64,000 nucleotides of DNA from Methylobacillus sp. MM3 (GCF_001645185.1 NZ_LXTQ01000001.1:124001-188000), one strand, 5' to 3'. Numbered from the stretch's first letter, positions 12,062 through 20,922 are shown. Numbers and translations: made by a program. Notes: generated by a model from the letters alone, not told the origin.

Positions 12062-13208
12062 AGCTGCGCAATTGTCGCGAAAAATCGCTTAATGCCGCAA
12101 TACCGCTTTCTTCCGCACGCCGGCACCAGTCTTCGAGCTGTTGCAGCAGCTGTTCCCGCGATGCATTGGTCCGGGCAATGAGCGCCGCCAGCTCCTGTCG
12201 CATCGAGTACACCGTCTGCAATACCGTGCTGGACATCAGTGCCTGGCGCAATACCGCATGATCCTTTTCAGGTAGGGATTCCGCATCCCGCTGCAGCCAG
12301 CGTCGCATCGTGGCCGGCAGGCGAGCCACTTTCAGGGCCGCCACTTCGTGTTTTACCGTACTTCTGAGCGACCGGGTAAATCCGGCCAGGACCGCATAGC
12401 GATGGGTCAGGATGGCCTGCAAGGTGTCCAGGTCGCACTTTGCCTTGGAAGTATCGAAACGTAACCGGGCCGCGACCCTGTTCACGTGTGCAAGCTTGAG
12501 CATGGCCAGCAGCCGGATGTACATCCAGCCGATGTCGAATTCCCACCAGCGGCTGGAGAGCCGCGCCGAGTTGCTGTAGGCGTGATGATTGTTATGCAGT
12601 TCCTCGCCGCCGATCAGCAAACCCCACGGCACGATATTCCTGGAAGCATCGCGCGTGACGAAACTGCGATAGCCGAGGTAATGTCCCACGCCGTTGATCA
12701 CCCCGGCCGCGAAGACCGGAATCCATAGCATTTGCACCGCCCAGACGGTAAGGCCGATGACGCCGAATAGCACAATATCTATGATCAGCATCAGCGCGAT
12801 GCCGAGTACGGTGTGAGGCGTATAAAGGTGACGTTCGATCCAGTCGTCGGGCGTGCCGCGACCGTAGATCGCAAGCGTTTCCCGATTGGCGGCTTCCTCA
12901 CCATACAGTTCCGTGCCCTCCAGCAACACCTTGGCAATGCCGTAAATCTGCGGACTGTGCGGGTCATCGACGGTCTCGCACTTAGCGTGATGCTTGCGAT
13001 GGATGGCGACCCATTCGCGCGTTACCATGCCGGTAGTGAGCCACAGCCAGAAGCGGAAGAAATGGCTGGCGACGGGATGCAGATCGAGTGCGCGGTGGGC
13101 CTGATGGCGATGGAGGAAAATGGTGACTGAAGCGATGGTGACATGAGTGAGTATCAAGGTCACCAGAACCAGGCCCCACCAGGGAAGTGCGAACAGACCG
13201 AAACCCAT
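12054..13208 (-). CDS. Fatty acid (acyl) desaturase, delta-9 type
   Basis: A 384-residue membrane-bound di-iron desaturase that introduces a double bond into saturated acyl chains. The three histidine boxes are HRHQAH (residues 33-38), HRKHH (70-74) and HNNHH further on, with hydrophobic segments between them. A C-terminal extension of about 130 residues, rich in charged helices, goes beyond the minimal catalytic core. The open frame begins 15 nt earlier, but the ATG at 13206-13208 has AGGAG six bases upstream. Tandem GCTTACAAA repeats sit about 45 bp before the start and may be regulatory. Confidence 0.9.
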   Translation of the reverse strand: MGFGLFALPWWGLVLVTLILTHVTIASVTIFLHRHQAHRALDLHPVASHFFRFWLWLTTGMVTREWVAIHRKHHAKCETVDDPHSPQIYGIAKVLLEGTELYGEEAANRETLAIYGRGTPDDWIERHLYTPHTVLGIALMLIIDIVLFGVIGLTVWAVQMLWIPVFAAGVINGVGHYLGYRSFVTRDASRNIVPWGLLIGGEELHNNHHAYSNSARLSSRWWEFDIGWMYIRLLAMLKLAHVNRVAARLRFDTSKAKCDLDTLQAILTHRYAVLAGFTRSLRSTVKHEVAALKVARLPATMRRWLQRDAESLPEKDHAVLRQALMSSTVLQTVYSMRQELAALIARTNASREQLLQQLEDWCRRAEESGIAALSDFSRQLRSYA

Positions 13209-13250
13209 TGTGAACTCCTGCAAGCATGAAAAAGCGCGCCGTCGAGGATT

Positions 13251-13268
13251 TTGTAAGCCTTTGTAAGC
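13251..13268. repeat. Tandem 10-bp operator-like repeat upstream of the desaturase
   Basis: TTGTAAGC occurs at 13251-13258 and 13261-13268, one helical turn apart, between the divergent desaturase and tolC-like genes. It is closer to the desaturase start, so a regulator of membrane lipid genes could bind here. This is inference from position only. Confidence 0.4.
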
Positions 13269-13305
13269 GCGTGCGTAAATGTAGGTTAAAGTTATTGGTC
13301 AGGAA

Positions 13306-13334
13306 TTGATCAGGCGAGTTCCCTTTGCTACATT
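13306..13334 (+). promoter_or_regulatory. Candidate sigma-70 promoter for the TolC-Mac operon
   Basis: TTGATC (13306-13311), a 17-bp spacer and TACATT (13329-13334) match the consensus at 4 of 6 positions in each box. It lies about 70 bp before the start codon of the outer-membrane protein gene. Confidence 0.45.
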
Positions 13335-13412
13335 CAATGGCCCTGAAATAATTTTTGTTGCGTGCGGTTTGCCGCTGCAGACCCCTCAACAGTGCCGGAA
13401 CCTAGCTGCCAC

Positions 13413-14888
13413 ATGAAGCAATTTGCACTCATCTTTTGCCTGTTATCGAGCAGCCTGTCCTGTCAGGCGGTGGACTGGGAGGATCCCTTCGAAGCCGGCA
13501 AGCTGCCGAAGCCGGTCGTGAGCGGATCGATCGCCACCAGTGGCAACGATGTCTGCGGTGCCGAGCTGGCGCTGCCTGCGGCACTCTCGCTGGCCGATGT
13601 AGTCGACCGTGTGCTGTGCCGCAATCCAAAAAGCCATGAAGCCTGGGCCAATGCGCGCGTGCAGGCTGCAGAAGTCGGTGTGGCGCGGGCGGCTTTCCTG
13701 CCGAATGTCGACGCCACTGCCGGCGTCGAACATAACTGGAGCAACGGCGGAAGCCGCGGCGGCCTGGGTGGAACGAGCGGCACCACCGGAAGTACTTTCG
13801 GCAGTTCTTCCTCTGGCAACACCGATTACAACCAGCTTTCCGCTGGCGTCAGCCTGTCTTATCTTCTCTACGATTTCGGTGGCCGCGATGCCGCCCTCGA
13901 AAATGCCCGCCAATTGTTCGAGGCTGCCAGCGCGACGCAGGATAACGTCGTGCAGGGGCTTTTCTTCTCCGCAATCCAGGGCTATTACCAGCTGAATGCC
14001 GCGCAGGCGGCGCTGGAATCCGCGTTGGAGGCCGAGCGCAGCAGCAAGGCCAGCCTGGATGCAGCGACAGCGCGTTATCAGGTGGGTGTCGGCACGCCCG
14101 CCGACAGATTGCAGGCGCAAACAGCCTATTCGCAGGCGGTGCTGGATCGTATCCGCGCCGAGGGCGCGCTGCGCAATGCGCACGGCACGCTGGCCAATCT
14201 GATGGGCATGGATGCCAACCAGAACTACACCTTGCAGCCCGTCGCCGACGCACCGGCCACCGGGCAATTCCAGGCCAATGTCGGCGAGCTGATCGCGGAG
14301 GCGCGCAGGCGTCGCCCCGATCTTGCCGCGGCCGAGGCACAAATCGCTGCTGCCGAGGCCGGAATCGCCAGCGCGCGCGCCGCAGGCAAACCCAGCATTT
14401 CCGTCAGCACCGATCTGGCCTATCTCAATCGTGAATCCAGCGACTCCAGCCGTAGCGGCGGAATAGGGCTCAATGTCACGATTCCGCTATTTACCGGCTT
14501 TGCCAACACTTATCGCATCCGTTCCGCGACGGAGCAGGCGGAGGCCAGAAAGGCCGCGCGCGATCAGATTTCCTTGCAGATTGCGCTCGACGTCTGGCAG
14601 GCCTATCAGAATCTCCAGACTGAAACGCAATCGGTGCAGAGCAGCGCCGATCTCGTCGCCAGCGCCATCCAGAACGCCGATGTCGCGCTTGGCCGCTACA
14701 AGGCCGGCGTAGGCAATATCATCGACGTGATCACTGCGCAGTCCGCGCTTGCCAGTGCCCGGGCGCAGCGTATACAGGCCCGTTTCAACTGGGATATTGC
14801 ACGGGCCAGCCTGGCGTACTCGATGGGTCGGCTGGACGACGTGGCGGCCGATACTCAACATCCTCTTTCCTCAGAAAGTCAGCAATGA
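13413..14888 (+). CDS. TolC-family outer membrane efflux protein
   Basis: A 491-residue outer membrane channel with a signal peptide (MKQFALIFCLLSSSLSCQA). Two repeated efflux-protein halves follow with the expected long helices (NARQLFEAASATQDNV; ARYQVGVGTPADRLQAQ; ALGRYKAGVGNIIDVITAQSAL). A glycine/serine-rich insertion (GGSRGGLGGTSGTTGSTFGS) sits in the first beta region and is an unusual low-complexity loop. A GTG 51 nt upstream is in frame, but the signal peptide fixes the ATG at 13413. Its stop overlaps the adaptor gene start by 4 bp, giving a tripartite exporter operon. Confidence 0.93.
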   Translation: MKQFALIFCLLSSSLSCQAVDWEDPFEAGKLPKPVVSGSIATSGNDVCGAELALPAALSLADVVDRVLCRNPKSHEAWANARVQAAEVGVARAAFLPNVDATAGVEHNWSNGGSRGGLGGTSGTTGSTFGSSSSGNTDYNQLSAGVSLSYLLYDFGGRDAALENARQLFEAASATQDNVVQGLFFSAIQGYYQLNAAQAALESALEAERSSKASLDAATARYQVGVGTPADRLQAQTAYSQAVLDRIRAEGALRNAHGTLANLMGMDANQNYTLQPVADAPATGQFQANVGELIAEARRRRPDLAAAEAQIAAAEAGIASARAAGKPSISVSTDLAYLNRESSDSSRSGGIGLNVTIPLFTGFANTYRIRSATEQAEARKAARDQISLQIALDVWQAYQNLQTETQSVQSSADLVASAIQNADVALGRYKAGVGNIIDVITAQSALASARAQRIQARFNWDIARASLAYSMGRLDDVAADTQHPLSSESQQ

Positions 14889-16063
14889 AGTTTCTTTCCA
14901 GGCTATTCAGCGGCTGGGCGCTACTGCTGCTTGCGCTCGTTGCAGCAGGCGGCTATTACTATTACCGGAGCCAGCACCAGCCCGACGCGAGCGCGATCTA
15001 TCGCACGGAAGAAGTAGACATCGGCGATATGGTGCAGACCGTATCCGCCAACGGCACGCTGAATCCCGTGACGTTGGTCAGCGTCGGTACCCAGGTTTCG
15101 GGCACGGTGCGCAAGCTCTACGCCGACTTCAACCAGAAAGTGGAAAAAGGACAAATCCTGCTTGAGCTGGACGACGCGATCTATTCCGCGCAAGTGCGGC
15201 AGAGCGAGGCCAGTATCCGCAACGTACAGGCCACCCTCGACCTGGCGCGCGCCAATGAAGCACGCATGCAGAATCTGTTCGGCCTGGAATACGTATCGCG
15301 GCTGGAGCTGGATCAGGCCATACAGGCGCGACGCTCCGCCGAGGCGCAGATTGCGCAGGCGCAGGCGCAGCTGGCGCGCGACCGGGCCAATCTCAATTAC
15401 ACCGTGATCCGCTCGCCGGTTTCCGGAGTGGTCGTGGCGCGGCAGGTGGATATCGGCCAGACCGTGGCCGCCAGCTTCCAGACGCCGGAGCTGTTCAAGA
15501 TCGCGCAGGATCTTTCCAAGATGCAGATCCATTCGAATTTCGCCGAAGCCGACGTCGGGCAGATACGCGTCGGCCAGCAGGCGATCTTCAGTGTGGATGC
15601 CTACCAGGATCGTAAATTCAGTGCCGTGGTGCAGCAGGTACGGCTCAATCCGACCATACAGTCGAATGTCGTGACCTACGACGTGGTGCTGGGCGTGGAT
15701 AACCCGGAACTGATCCTGCTGCCGGGCATGACTTCTTATGTCAGCATCACCGTTGCCGAACAACCGGCAACGTTACGGGTGCCGAATGCCGCGCTGCGTT
15801 ACCGACCAGCACAAAACGAGTCCTCCAGGGATGGATCCAAAGCCAAATCCTCCCGCCGCCAGGATGGCCCGGCGCGCAAGGTTTACGTGCTGCGCCAGGG
15901 CAAGCCTGTTGCAGTTCCGGTAACGCTGGGCATTACCGATAACAAGTACACGGCCGTGCTTTCGGGCAATCTCAAGGCGGGAGATCAAGTCATCGTCGGC
16001 GATAATTCGCCGGAAGAAGACAAGCGCTCCGGCGGGCCGGGTATGCGCATGAGGCTATTCTGA
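14885..16063 (+). CDS. macA: MacA-like periplasmic adaptor
   Basis: A 392-residue membrane-fusion protein linking the inner-membrane ABC pump to the TolC-like channel. It has one N-terminal membrane anchor (WALLLLALVAAGGYYYY). A split lipoyl domain flanks a coiled-coil hairpin of about residues 100-160 (VSVGTQVSGTVRKLYADFNQKVEKGQ; YTVIRSPVSGVVVARQVDIGQTV), followed by a beta-barrel and a membrane-proximal domain. The first bases (ATGA) overlap the upstream stop, and its stop overlaps the ATPase start by one base, so translation is coupled. Confidence 0.92.
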   Translation: MKFLSRLFSGWALLLLALVAAGGYYYYRSQHQPDASAIYRTEEVDIGDMVQTVSANGTLNPVTLVSVGTQVSGTVRKLYADFNQKVEKGQILLELDDAIYSAQVRQSEASIRNVQATLDLARANEARMQNLFGLEYVSRLELDQAIQARRSAEAQIAQAQAQLARDRANLNYTVIRSPVSGVVVARQVDIGQTVAASFQTPELFKIAQDLSKMQIHSNFAEADVGQIRVGQQAIFSVDAYQDRKFSAVVQQVRLNPTIQSNVVTYDVVLGVDNPELILLPGMTSYVSITVAEQPATLRVPNAALRYRPAQNESSRDGSKAKSSRRQDGPARKVYVLRQGKPVAVPVTLGITDNKYTAVLSGNLKAGDQVIVGDNSPEEDKRSGGPGMRMRLF

Positions 16064-16770
16064 TGCAAGCGGCCCCGCTGATCCGCATCAGCCATCTCAA
16101 GAAACAATACGAAACCGATGCCGGTCCGGTGCCGGTACTGCACGACGTGTCGCTGGATATCCAGGAGGGCGAGTTCGTCGCCATCATGGGCCCTTCCGGC
16201 TCGGGCAAATCCACTTTCATGAACATTCTCGGATGTCTGGATATCCCCACCGGCGGCCGCTACGAGTTACAGGGCCACGACGTCGGCCAGATGGATAGCG
16301 ACGAGCTGGCGCGGCTGCGCAATCACGTGATCGGCTTCGTCTTTCAGGGCTTCAACCTGCTGCCGCGCGCCAACCTCGAAACCAATGTCGCGCTGCCGCT
16401 GCTCTATGCCCGCATAGGCAAATCCGAAAGGCTGGAACGCGCACGCAATCTCCTGACCCAGACAGGGCTGGGCAAATATGCGGAATCGTTGCCCAACCAG
16501 ATATCCGGCGGCCAGCAGCAGCGCGTCGCCATTGCCCGCGCACTGGCCGGCAAGCCGCGGCTGATTCTCGCCGATGAGCCGACCGGCAATCTCGACTCGC
16601 ATACCAGCCAGGAAATCATGGATATCTTCACGCGCTTGAATGCCGAGGACGGCATTACCATTGTGCTGGTGACGCACGAGCCGGACATCGCGCAATACGC
16701 GAAACGGCTGGTACGCTTCGTAGACGGCCATATCGTGCACGATGGCGGCGTTCACGAGGCTGCCGCATGA
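16063..16770 (+). CDS. MacB/LolD-like ABC transporter ATPase
   Basis: A 235-residue ATPase with Walker A GPSGSGKST, Q-loop FQGFNLLPR, signature ISGGQQQRVAIARAL, Walker B LILADEPTG and H-loop VTHEPD. It belongs to the MacB/LolD/FtsE-like class that powers mechanotransmission exporters rather than pore transport. In E. coli MacB the ATPase and permease are one polypeptide; here they are two overlapping genes (4 bp with the permease). Confidence 0.93.
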   Translation: MQAAPLIRISHLKKQYETDAGPVPVLHDVSLDIQEGEFVAIMGPSGSGKSTFMNILGCLDIPTGGRYELQGHDVGQMDSDELARLRNHVIGFVFQGFNLLPRANLETNVALPLLYARIGKSERLERARNLLTQTGLGKYAESLPNQISGGQQQRVAIARALAGKPRLILADEPTGNLDSHTSQEIMDIFTRLNAEDGITIVLVTHEPDIAQYAKRLVRFVDGHIVHDGGVHEAAA

Positions 16771-17990
16771 TGATAGGGGTGATGCTCGGCGAGGCCTGGC
16801 ATGCGATGGGTGCCAACCGCATGCGTACCTTCCTCACCATGCTGGGGATGGTGATCGGCGTGGGCGCAGTCATCCTGATGATGGCGATCGGGCAGGGCGT
16901 GCAGTATTCCGTGAATCAATCGATTGCCTCGATGGGCAGCAATCTTTTCCTCGTGGTATCCGGTTCGACCACTTCCGGCGGCGTGCGCATGGGTGGCGGC
17001 GCTGCGCCGACATTGACATTGAGCGACGCAGAAGCGATTGCCGAGCTGCCCAATATCGCCGCGGCCGCTCCGGTCGCCTCCGGCACAGCGCAGGTCATCA
17101 ACGGCCCCAACAACTGGAGTACCGGCATTTCCGGTGTGACGCCGGATTATCTCGAGGTCGCGAATTGGGAGCTCGCCGACGGTTACTGGATGGCCGATTC
17201 AGACGTGCGCTCGGCGACGCGTGTTGCCGTTCTGGGCAATACCGTGGCGCAGAATCTGTTCGGCGACGAAAACCCGGTCGGCAAGACCATACGCATCAAG
17301 CAGAGCCCCTTCATCGTCATCGGCGTTCTGGCGCCCAAGGGGCAGGCGCTGGACGGCCGCGATCAGGACGACACTGTCCTGGTGCCGGTGCGCACCGCGC
17401 AGCGCCAGCTGCTCGGCCAGCAGTTCCAGAATGCCGTTCGGCACATCATGGTGCAGGCCGTGTCGGCGGAAGCGATGCCGCAGGCCGAGCGCGACATGAA
17501 TGATCTGCTGCGCCAGCGGCACCGTATCCGAGCCGGCGCGGATGATGACTTCACTGTGCGCAACATGACCGCGATGGCGAATACCGCCGCCGAAACCGCC
17601 AAACTGATGTCCCTGCTGCTGGGCGCGATTGCGTCGATCTCGCTGGTTGTCGGCGGGGTCGGCATCATGAACATCATGCTGGTGTCGGTGACCGAGCGCA
17701 CGCGCGAGATCGGCATCCGCATGGCGATAGGGGCCAGAAAGCGCGATATCCTGACGCAATTCCTGCTGGAAGCGATCAGTATTTCGATTGCCGGCTGCAC
17801 CATCGGCGTGGCCCTGGGAGTAGGCGGGGCGTTGCTTGTGAACCATTTGACGCAAACGCCGATAGTTATCACTTTTGCGTCAATTGCGCTTGGTTTTGCG
17901 GTTGCGACTGCAGTAGGCGTTTTTTTCGGGTATTATCCGGCCCACCAAGCAGCCAGACTAAGGCCAATCGAAGCCTTGAGATATCAATAA
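16767..17990 (+). CDS. MacB-like ABC transporter permease (FtsX family)
   Basis: A 407-residue permease with the MacB architecture: one N-terminal membrane helix (TFLTMLGMVIGVGAVILMMAI), a periplasmic domain of roughly 220 residues, then three C-terminal helices including VGGVGIMNIMLVSVTERTREIGIRMAIGARKRDIL, a hallmark of the FtsX family. It forms the pump with the preceding ATPase, MacA-like adaptor and TolC-like channel, exporting a peptide, siderophore or lipid-like substrate that cannot be identified here. Confidence 0.92.
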   Translation: MMIGVMLGEAWHAMGANRMRTFLTMLGMVIGVGAVILMMAIGQGVQYSVNQSIASMGSNLFLVVSGSTTSGGVRMGGGAAPTLTLSDAEAIAELPNIAAAAPVASGTAQVINGPNNWSTGISGVTPDYLEVANWELADGYWMADSDVRSATRVAVLGNTVAQNLFGDENPVGKTIRIKQSPFIVIGVLAPKGQALDGRDQDDTVLVPVRTAQRQLLGQQFQNAVRHIMVQAVSAEAMPQAERDMNDLLRQRHRIRAGADDDFTVRNMTAMANTAAETAKLMSLLLGAIASISLVVGGVGIMNIMLVSVTERTREIGIRMAIGARKRDILTQFLLEAISISIAGCTIGVALGVGGALLVNHLTQTPIVITFASIALGFAVATAVGVFFGYYPAHQAARLRPIEALRYQ

Positions 17991-18001
17991 GCTACTGGTT
18001 C

Positions 18002-18027
18002 TTCAGGCAAAAAAACTCTTGCCTGAA
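18002..18027. repeat. Perfect 9-bp inverted repeat before the hexulose-phosphate synthase gene
   Basis: TTCAGGCAA and TTGCCTGAA flank an 8-base loop just after the permease stop. No U-run follows, so it is not a standard terminator. It could be an mRNA end-stabilising hairpin for the mac operon or a protein-binding site near the next promoter. Confidence 0.5.
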
Positions 18028-18062
18028 AGGCCGGAAAAAATTGTATCATTGAGCCCGCGACG

Positions 18063-18089
18063 AAATCATAAATACGCAACAAATCATAA
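18063..18089. repeat. Direct repeat AAATCATAA in the hps leader
   Basis: AAATCATAA is found at 18063-18071 and 18081-18089, 18 bp apart, between the upstream hairpin and the ribosome binding site of the hexulose-phosphate synthase gene. It is a possible regulator site or promoter element; nothing more can be said by eye. Confidence 0.3.
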
Positions 18090-18116
18090 CCCTGCAACCC
18101 ATTCGGAGGATATATC

Positions 18117-18812
18117 GTGGCCAAGCCATTAATTCAAGTAGCACTGGATTCTTTAGATTACGAACAAACCCTGGCGCTGGCTCGTCAAGCCGCTCCCTAC
18201 GTCGACATCATTGAAATCGGCACGCCCTGCTTGAAGGTGAATGGTATCGCGATTGTCAAGGCAATCCGCGCACAACATCCGGACAAGCTGATTTTTGCCG
18301 ACCTGAAGACCATGGACGCCGGTTACTACGAAGCCGAGCCGTTCTTCAAGGCTGGCGCCGACATCACCACCGTTCTGGGTACTGCCGATATCGGCACCAT
18401 CAAGGGCGTGGTCGATGTGGCCAACGCCTACGGCAAGCAAGCCCAGGTCGATCTGATCAACGTGACCGACAAGGCCGCACGTGCAGCCGAAGCCGCCAAG
18501 GTGGGTGCCCATATCATCGGCATCCACACCGGCATCGACCAGCAACTGGCCGGCCAAACCCCGTTTGCCGACCTGGCAGCCCTGGTTGGCCTGGGTCTCA
18601 ACGTCAAGATCTCCGTTGCCGGCGGCATCAAGCAGGCTACGGTACAACAAGTCGTCAAGGCTGGCCCGAGCATCGTCGTTGTTGGCGGCGCGATCACCGG
18701 CTCCAAGGCTCCTGACGTTGCTGCTCGCGAAATCCGCGAACTGGCCGATGCAGCCAGCGGCGAAAGCGCCGGCGGCGGCCTCTTCGGCTGGGTAAAGAAG
18801 CTGTTCGCTTAA
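18117..18812 (+). CDS. hps: 3-hexulose-6-phosphate synthase
   Basis: A 231-residue enzyme condensing formaldehyde with ribulose 5-phosphate to hexulose 6-phosphate, the entry step of the ribulose monophosphate cycle. The OMP-decarboxylase-like TIM barrel motifs are clear: VALDSLDYEQTL, DIIEIGTP, IFADLKTMDAGYYEAE (the DxKxxD-type catalytic motif), and ISVAGGIKQATV and VVVGGAITGS for phosphate binding. An alanine/glycine-rich C-terminal tail ends GWVKKLFA, a short amphipathic extension. It starts with GTG, with GGAGG eight bases upstream. The isomerase partner gene (hxlB/phi) is not adjacent. It indicates formaldehyde assimilation or detoxification. Confidence 0.93.
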   Translation: MAKPLIQVALDSLDYEQTLALARQAAPYVDIIEIGTPCLKVNGIAIVKAIRAQHPDKLIFADLKTMDAGYYEAEPFFKAGADITTVLGTADIGTIKGVVDVANAYGKQAQVDLINVTDKAARAAEAAKVGAHIIGIHTGIDQQLAGQTPFADLAALVGLGLNVKISVAGGIKQATVQQVVKAGPSIVVVGGAITGSKAPDVAAREIRELADAASGESAGGGLFGWVKKLFA

Positions 18813-18858
18813 TTGCTCATTGCTCCGTCCAACATGGATGGAGTGCGCAATAAAGCAG

Positions 18859-18894
18859 AATGCCGTCATTCGCAAGGATGACGGCATTTTTCAT
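18859..18894 (+). terminator. Rho-independent terminator after hps
   Basis: An 11-bp perfect stem AATGCCGTCAT / ATGACGGCATT closes a 9-base loop and runs into TTTCATTT, 46 bp past the hps stop. Confidence 0.85.
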
Positions 18895-18984
18895 TTCAGG
18901 CATGCTTCAGCGGAAGCTTGCATATTTGAGCAATCGCCTTTGTCTCGTGCCATTAGAGAACCAAAGGAGTACTTCTGCTGATGT

Positions 18985-19899
18985 CTATCCTGCCGCCGCT
19001 TCGCTGATGAGCCAGTCGCGAAAAGCCGCCAACTTTGGCAGGCTGGCGCATTCCGCCCGGTATACTACGTAGTAGGCAAGCGCAGACGTGAACTCGATTT
19101 GCGGAAATAGCCTAACCAATCGGCCAGCTGCGAGATCGTCGCGCGCCATGACGCTGCGGGCCAATGCCACACCATGTCCATCGATCGCTGCTTGCAGCAC
19201 CGCGGCGGAATTGTTGATCCGCAGTCCTCGTTTGGTCGTGATCGCCTTCACCTCCGCCTTTTCGAGCCATGCATCCCAGGACGCAAAGCCCTCATGGCTA
19301 TCCATCGACAGATCGTGGATCAGCGTCTCCTTGCCAAGGTCGACTGGTTCGCGCAATCGCCGCTCCTGACGCAGCAACCCGGGAGAACAGACAGGGTAGA
19401 CTTCCTCGTCCATGAGTTTTTCCGTCACCAGTCCAGGCCAGTCGCCTGCACCATAGCGTACGCCAATGTCGATTCCTTGAGCGACGAAGTCCAGCAGCTT
19501 GAGGCTGGTATCGAGCCGCACGTCGGTATCGGGCCACGTTGCCTGGAACCGATCAATGCGCGGCAATAGCCATTTGGCAGCAAAGGCGGGGCTGACCGTC
19601 ACCGTCAGCACGCCGTTTGTCGATATCTCCTTGAGTCGTTCCAGACCGAGGCTCAATCGATCGAATCCCGCCCGTATGTCCGGCAGTGCTCGCTGCGCAG
19701 CTTCCGTAGCCACGAGCCGCGCACGTCCGCTGCTGCTTCGATGAAAGAGCGGTGCACCAAGCCATGTCTCCAAGCTTCGCACCAACTGTCCTACAGCCGC
19801 AGGTGTCACATGGAGCTCAGCTGCTGCTGCGGAAAAGCTTTGATGCCGGGCGCTGGATTCGAACGCGCGTAGCGCATTCAGGTGGATAGGAGTCTTCAT
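18985..19899 (-). CDS. LysR-family transcriptional regulator (GcvA-like)
   Basis: A 304-residue regulator with the N-terminal winged HTH (LNALRAFESSARHQSFSAAAAELHVTPAAVGQLVRSLE) and a periplasmic-binding-protein-like effector domain with LTVTVSPAFAAKWLLPRI and DIGVRYGAGDWPG, typical of the GcvA/AmpR-like group. It is divergent from the cupin-oxidoreductase-alcohol dehydrogenase genes and is the probable regulator of that cluster, acting on the 350-bp region between them. The effector is unknown. Confidence 0.92.
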   Translation of the reverse strand: MKTPIHLNALRAFESSARHQSFSAAAAELHVTPAAVGQLVRSLETWLGAPLFHRSSSGRARLVATEAAQRALPDIRAGFDRLSLGLERLKEISTNGVLTVTVSPAFAAKWLLPRIDRFQATWPDTDVRLDTSLKLLDFVAQGIDIGVRYGAGDWPGLVTEKLMDEEVYPVCSPGLLRQERRLREPVDLGKETLIHDLSMDSHEGFASWDAWLEKAEVKAITTKRGLRINNSAAVLQAAIDGHGVALARSVMARDDLAAGRLVRLFPQIEFTSALAYYVVYRAECASLPKLAAFRDWLISEAAAG

Positions 19900-20253
19900 A
19901 ATGAGATAGTTTTTCTTTCAGTTGGAAAAAGAATAACTCATTTGCGGCAAGGCGTGCTCACGTGAACAATGGCGCCATAAATACATTGTGAGCTGACAAC
20001 ATGCTACCTCAATACTCTTCAATCGATATCTCAATAAGCACTGGTGAATATTTTTTCTTCTAGGGCCGTACTGTTGCGGGAGCTGGTTTCAGCGTTGGTG
20101 AAGACAATCCAGAACTGACGGATAAGGCTGGAGCCGAAAGGAGATAGATGATAGCCACTAGAGCCCCGAAAAAACTACCGAAACCCTGAATGGGCGAAAC
20201 TCGCCATGAGATGGCTCAAGCGACAGAACATCGCTACGGTTGAAGAAACGGTC
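19900..20253. other. Divergent intergenic region with a tiny ribosome-bound-looking ORF
   Basis: About 350 bp between the LysR gene and the cupin gene. Its AT-rich left part (19900-20075) probably holds the LysR-controlled promoters, though no clear consensus was found. At 20148-20189 a 13-codon ORF (MIATRAPKKLPKP) follows an AAAGGAG six bases before its ATG. A short hairpin, GGCGA/TCGCC, lies just after it at about 20192-20204. Confidence 0.45.
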
Positions 20254-20922
20254 ATGCCTATCAATACGGACTATTCACAATGCACGGTAGTCGCCCCCGA
20301 TCAGTATCAATGGGTACCTTCGCCACAGCCTGGAGTGGAGCGAGTGATGCTCTACCGGCAAGGAGGAGAAAAGGGGCGTGCCACCAGCATCGTGCGGTAT
20401 GCGCCAGGCTCGCACTTTCCACCACATCAGCATCCAGGCGGAGAAGAGATACTGGTGCTCTCTGGCACGTTCTCGGAGGATGACCAGCACTACCCCGCTG
20501 GCTGGTATCTACGCAACCCGCCTGGATCCTCTCACTGGCCATTCAGTGCCGAGGGGGCAGTGATCTTCGTCAAACTTTGGCAGATGCCGCCAGAGGAAGA
20601 CTGCCGCGATCGCATCGATACACAAGATCCATCCCGGTGGATCCGCCGGCCTGGACGGGATGTTTGTCCATTGTATTCAGGTGCTACCGAACAGGTGACC
20701 CTTGAGCGCCTCGATCCGGACGAGCCTCTTTTCACCAGCCCTGTAGATAGCGCCGAGATGCTGGTACTAGCCGGCGAACTGCAGGCCGATGGGCAGCAAT
20801 ACACGCGTGGTTGCTGGATACGCCTGCCTGCTGGCGAGTATCCCGGAATCGTCGCCAGCAAGAGCGGCACTACCCTTTATCTCAAGACGGGTCACCCGAC
20901 CGGCAAAACCACCAAGGTTTAG
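20254..20922 (+). CDS. Cupin-domain protein, ChrR-like
   Basis: A 222-residue protein with two cupin-like halves. The first half has the metal-binding pattern of ChrR-type cupins (YAPGSHFPPHQHPGGEEILVLSGTFSEDD, PAGWYLRNPPGSSHWPF). The second is a degenerate repeat (SAEMLVLAGELQADGQQYTRGCWIRLPAGE) lacking the histidines. It is annotated in many genomes as an anti-sigma-factor-like cupin, but no N-terminal zinc anti-sigma domain is present here, so an enzymatic or sensory role is equally likely. An in-frame ATG at 20206 exists; the ATG at 20254 matches the usual start (MPINTDYS). Confidence 0.8.
   Translation: MPINTDYSQCTVVAPDQYQWVPSPQPGVERVMLYRQGGEKGRATSIVRYAPGSHFPPHQHPGGEEILVLSGTFSEDDQHYPAGWYLRNPPGSSHWPFSAEGAVIFVKLWQMPPEEDCRDRIDTQDPSRWIRRPGRDVCPLYSGATEQVTLERLDPDEPLFTSPVDSAEMLVLAGELQADGQQYTRGCWIRLPAGEYPGIVASKSGTTLYLKTGHPTGKTTKV

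Noticed and set aside
16742-17503. Alternative-frame protein overlapping the MacB-like permease
   Set aside because: The permease frame carries the FtsX signature and membrane helices; the other frame is Arg/Gly-rich shadow.
18002-18027. Inverted repeat after the Mac permease as an intrinsic terminator
   Set aside because: The stem is good but no T-run follows on either strand; listed as a repeat instead.
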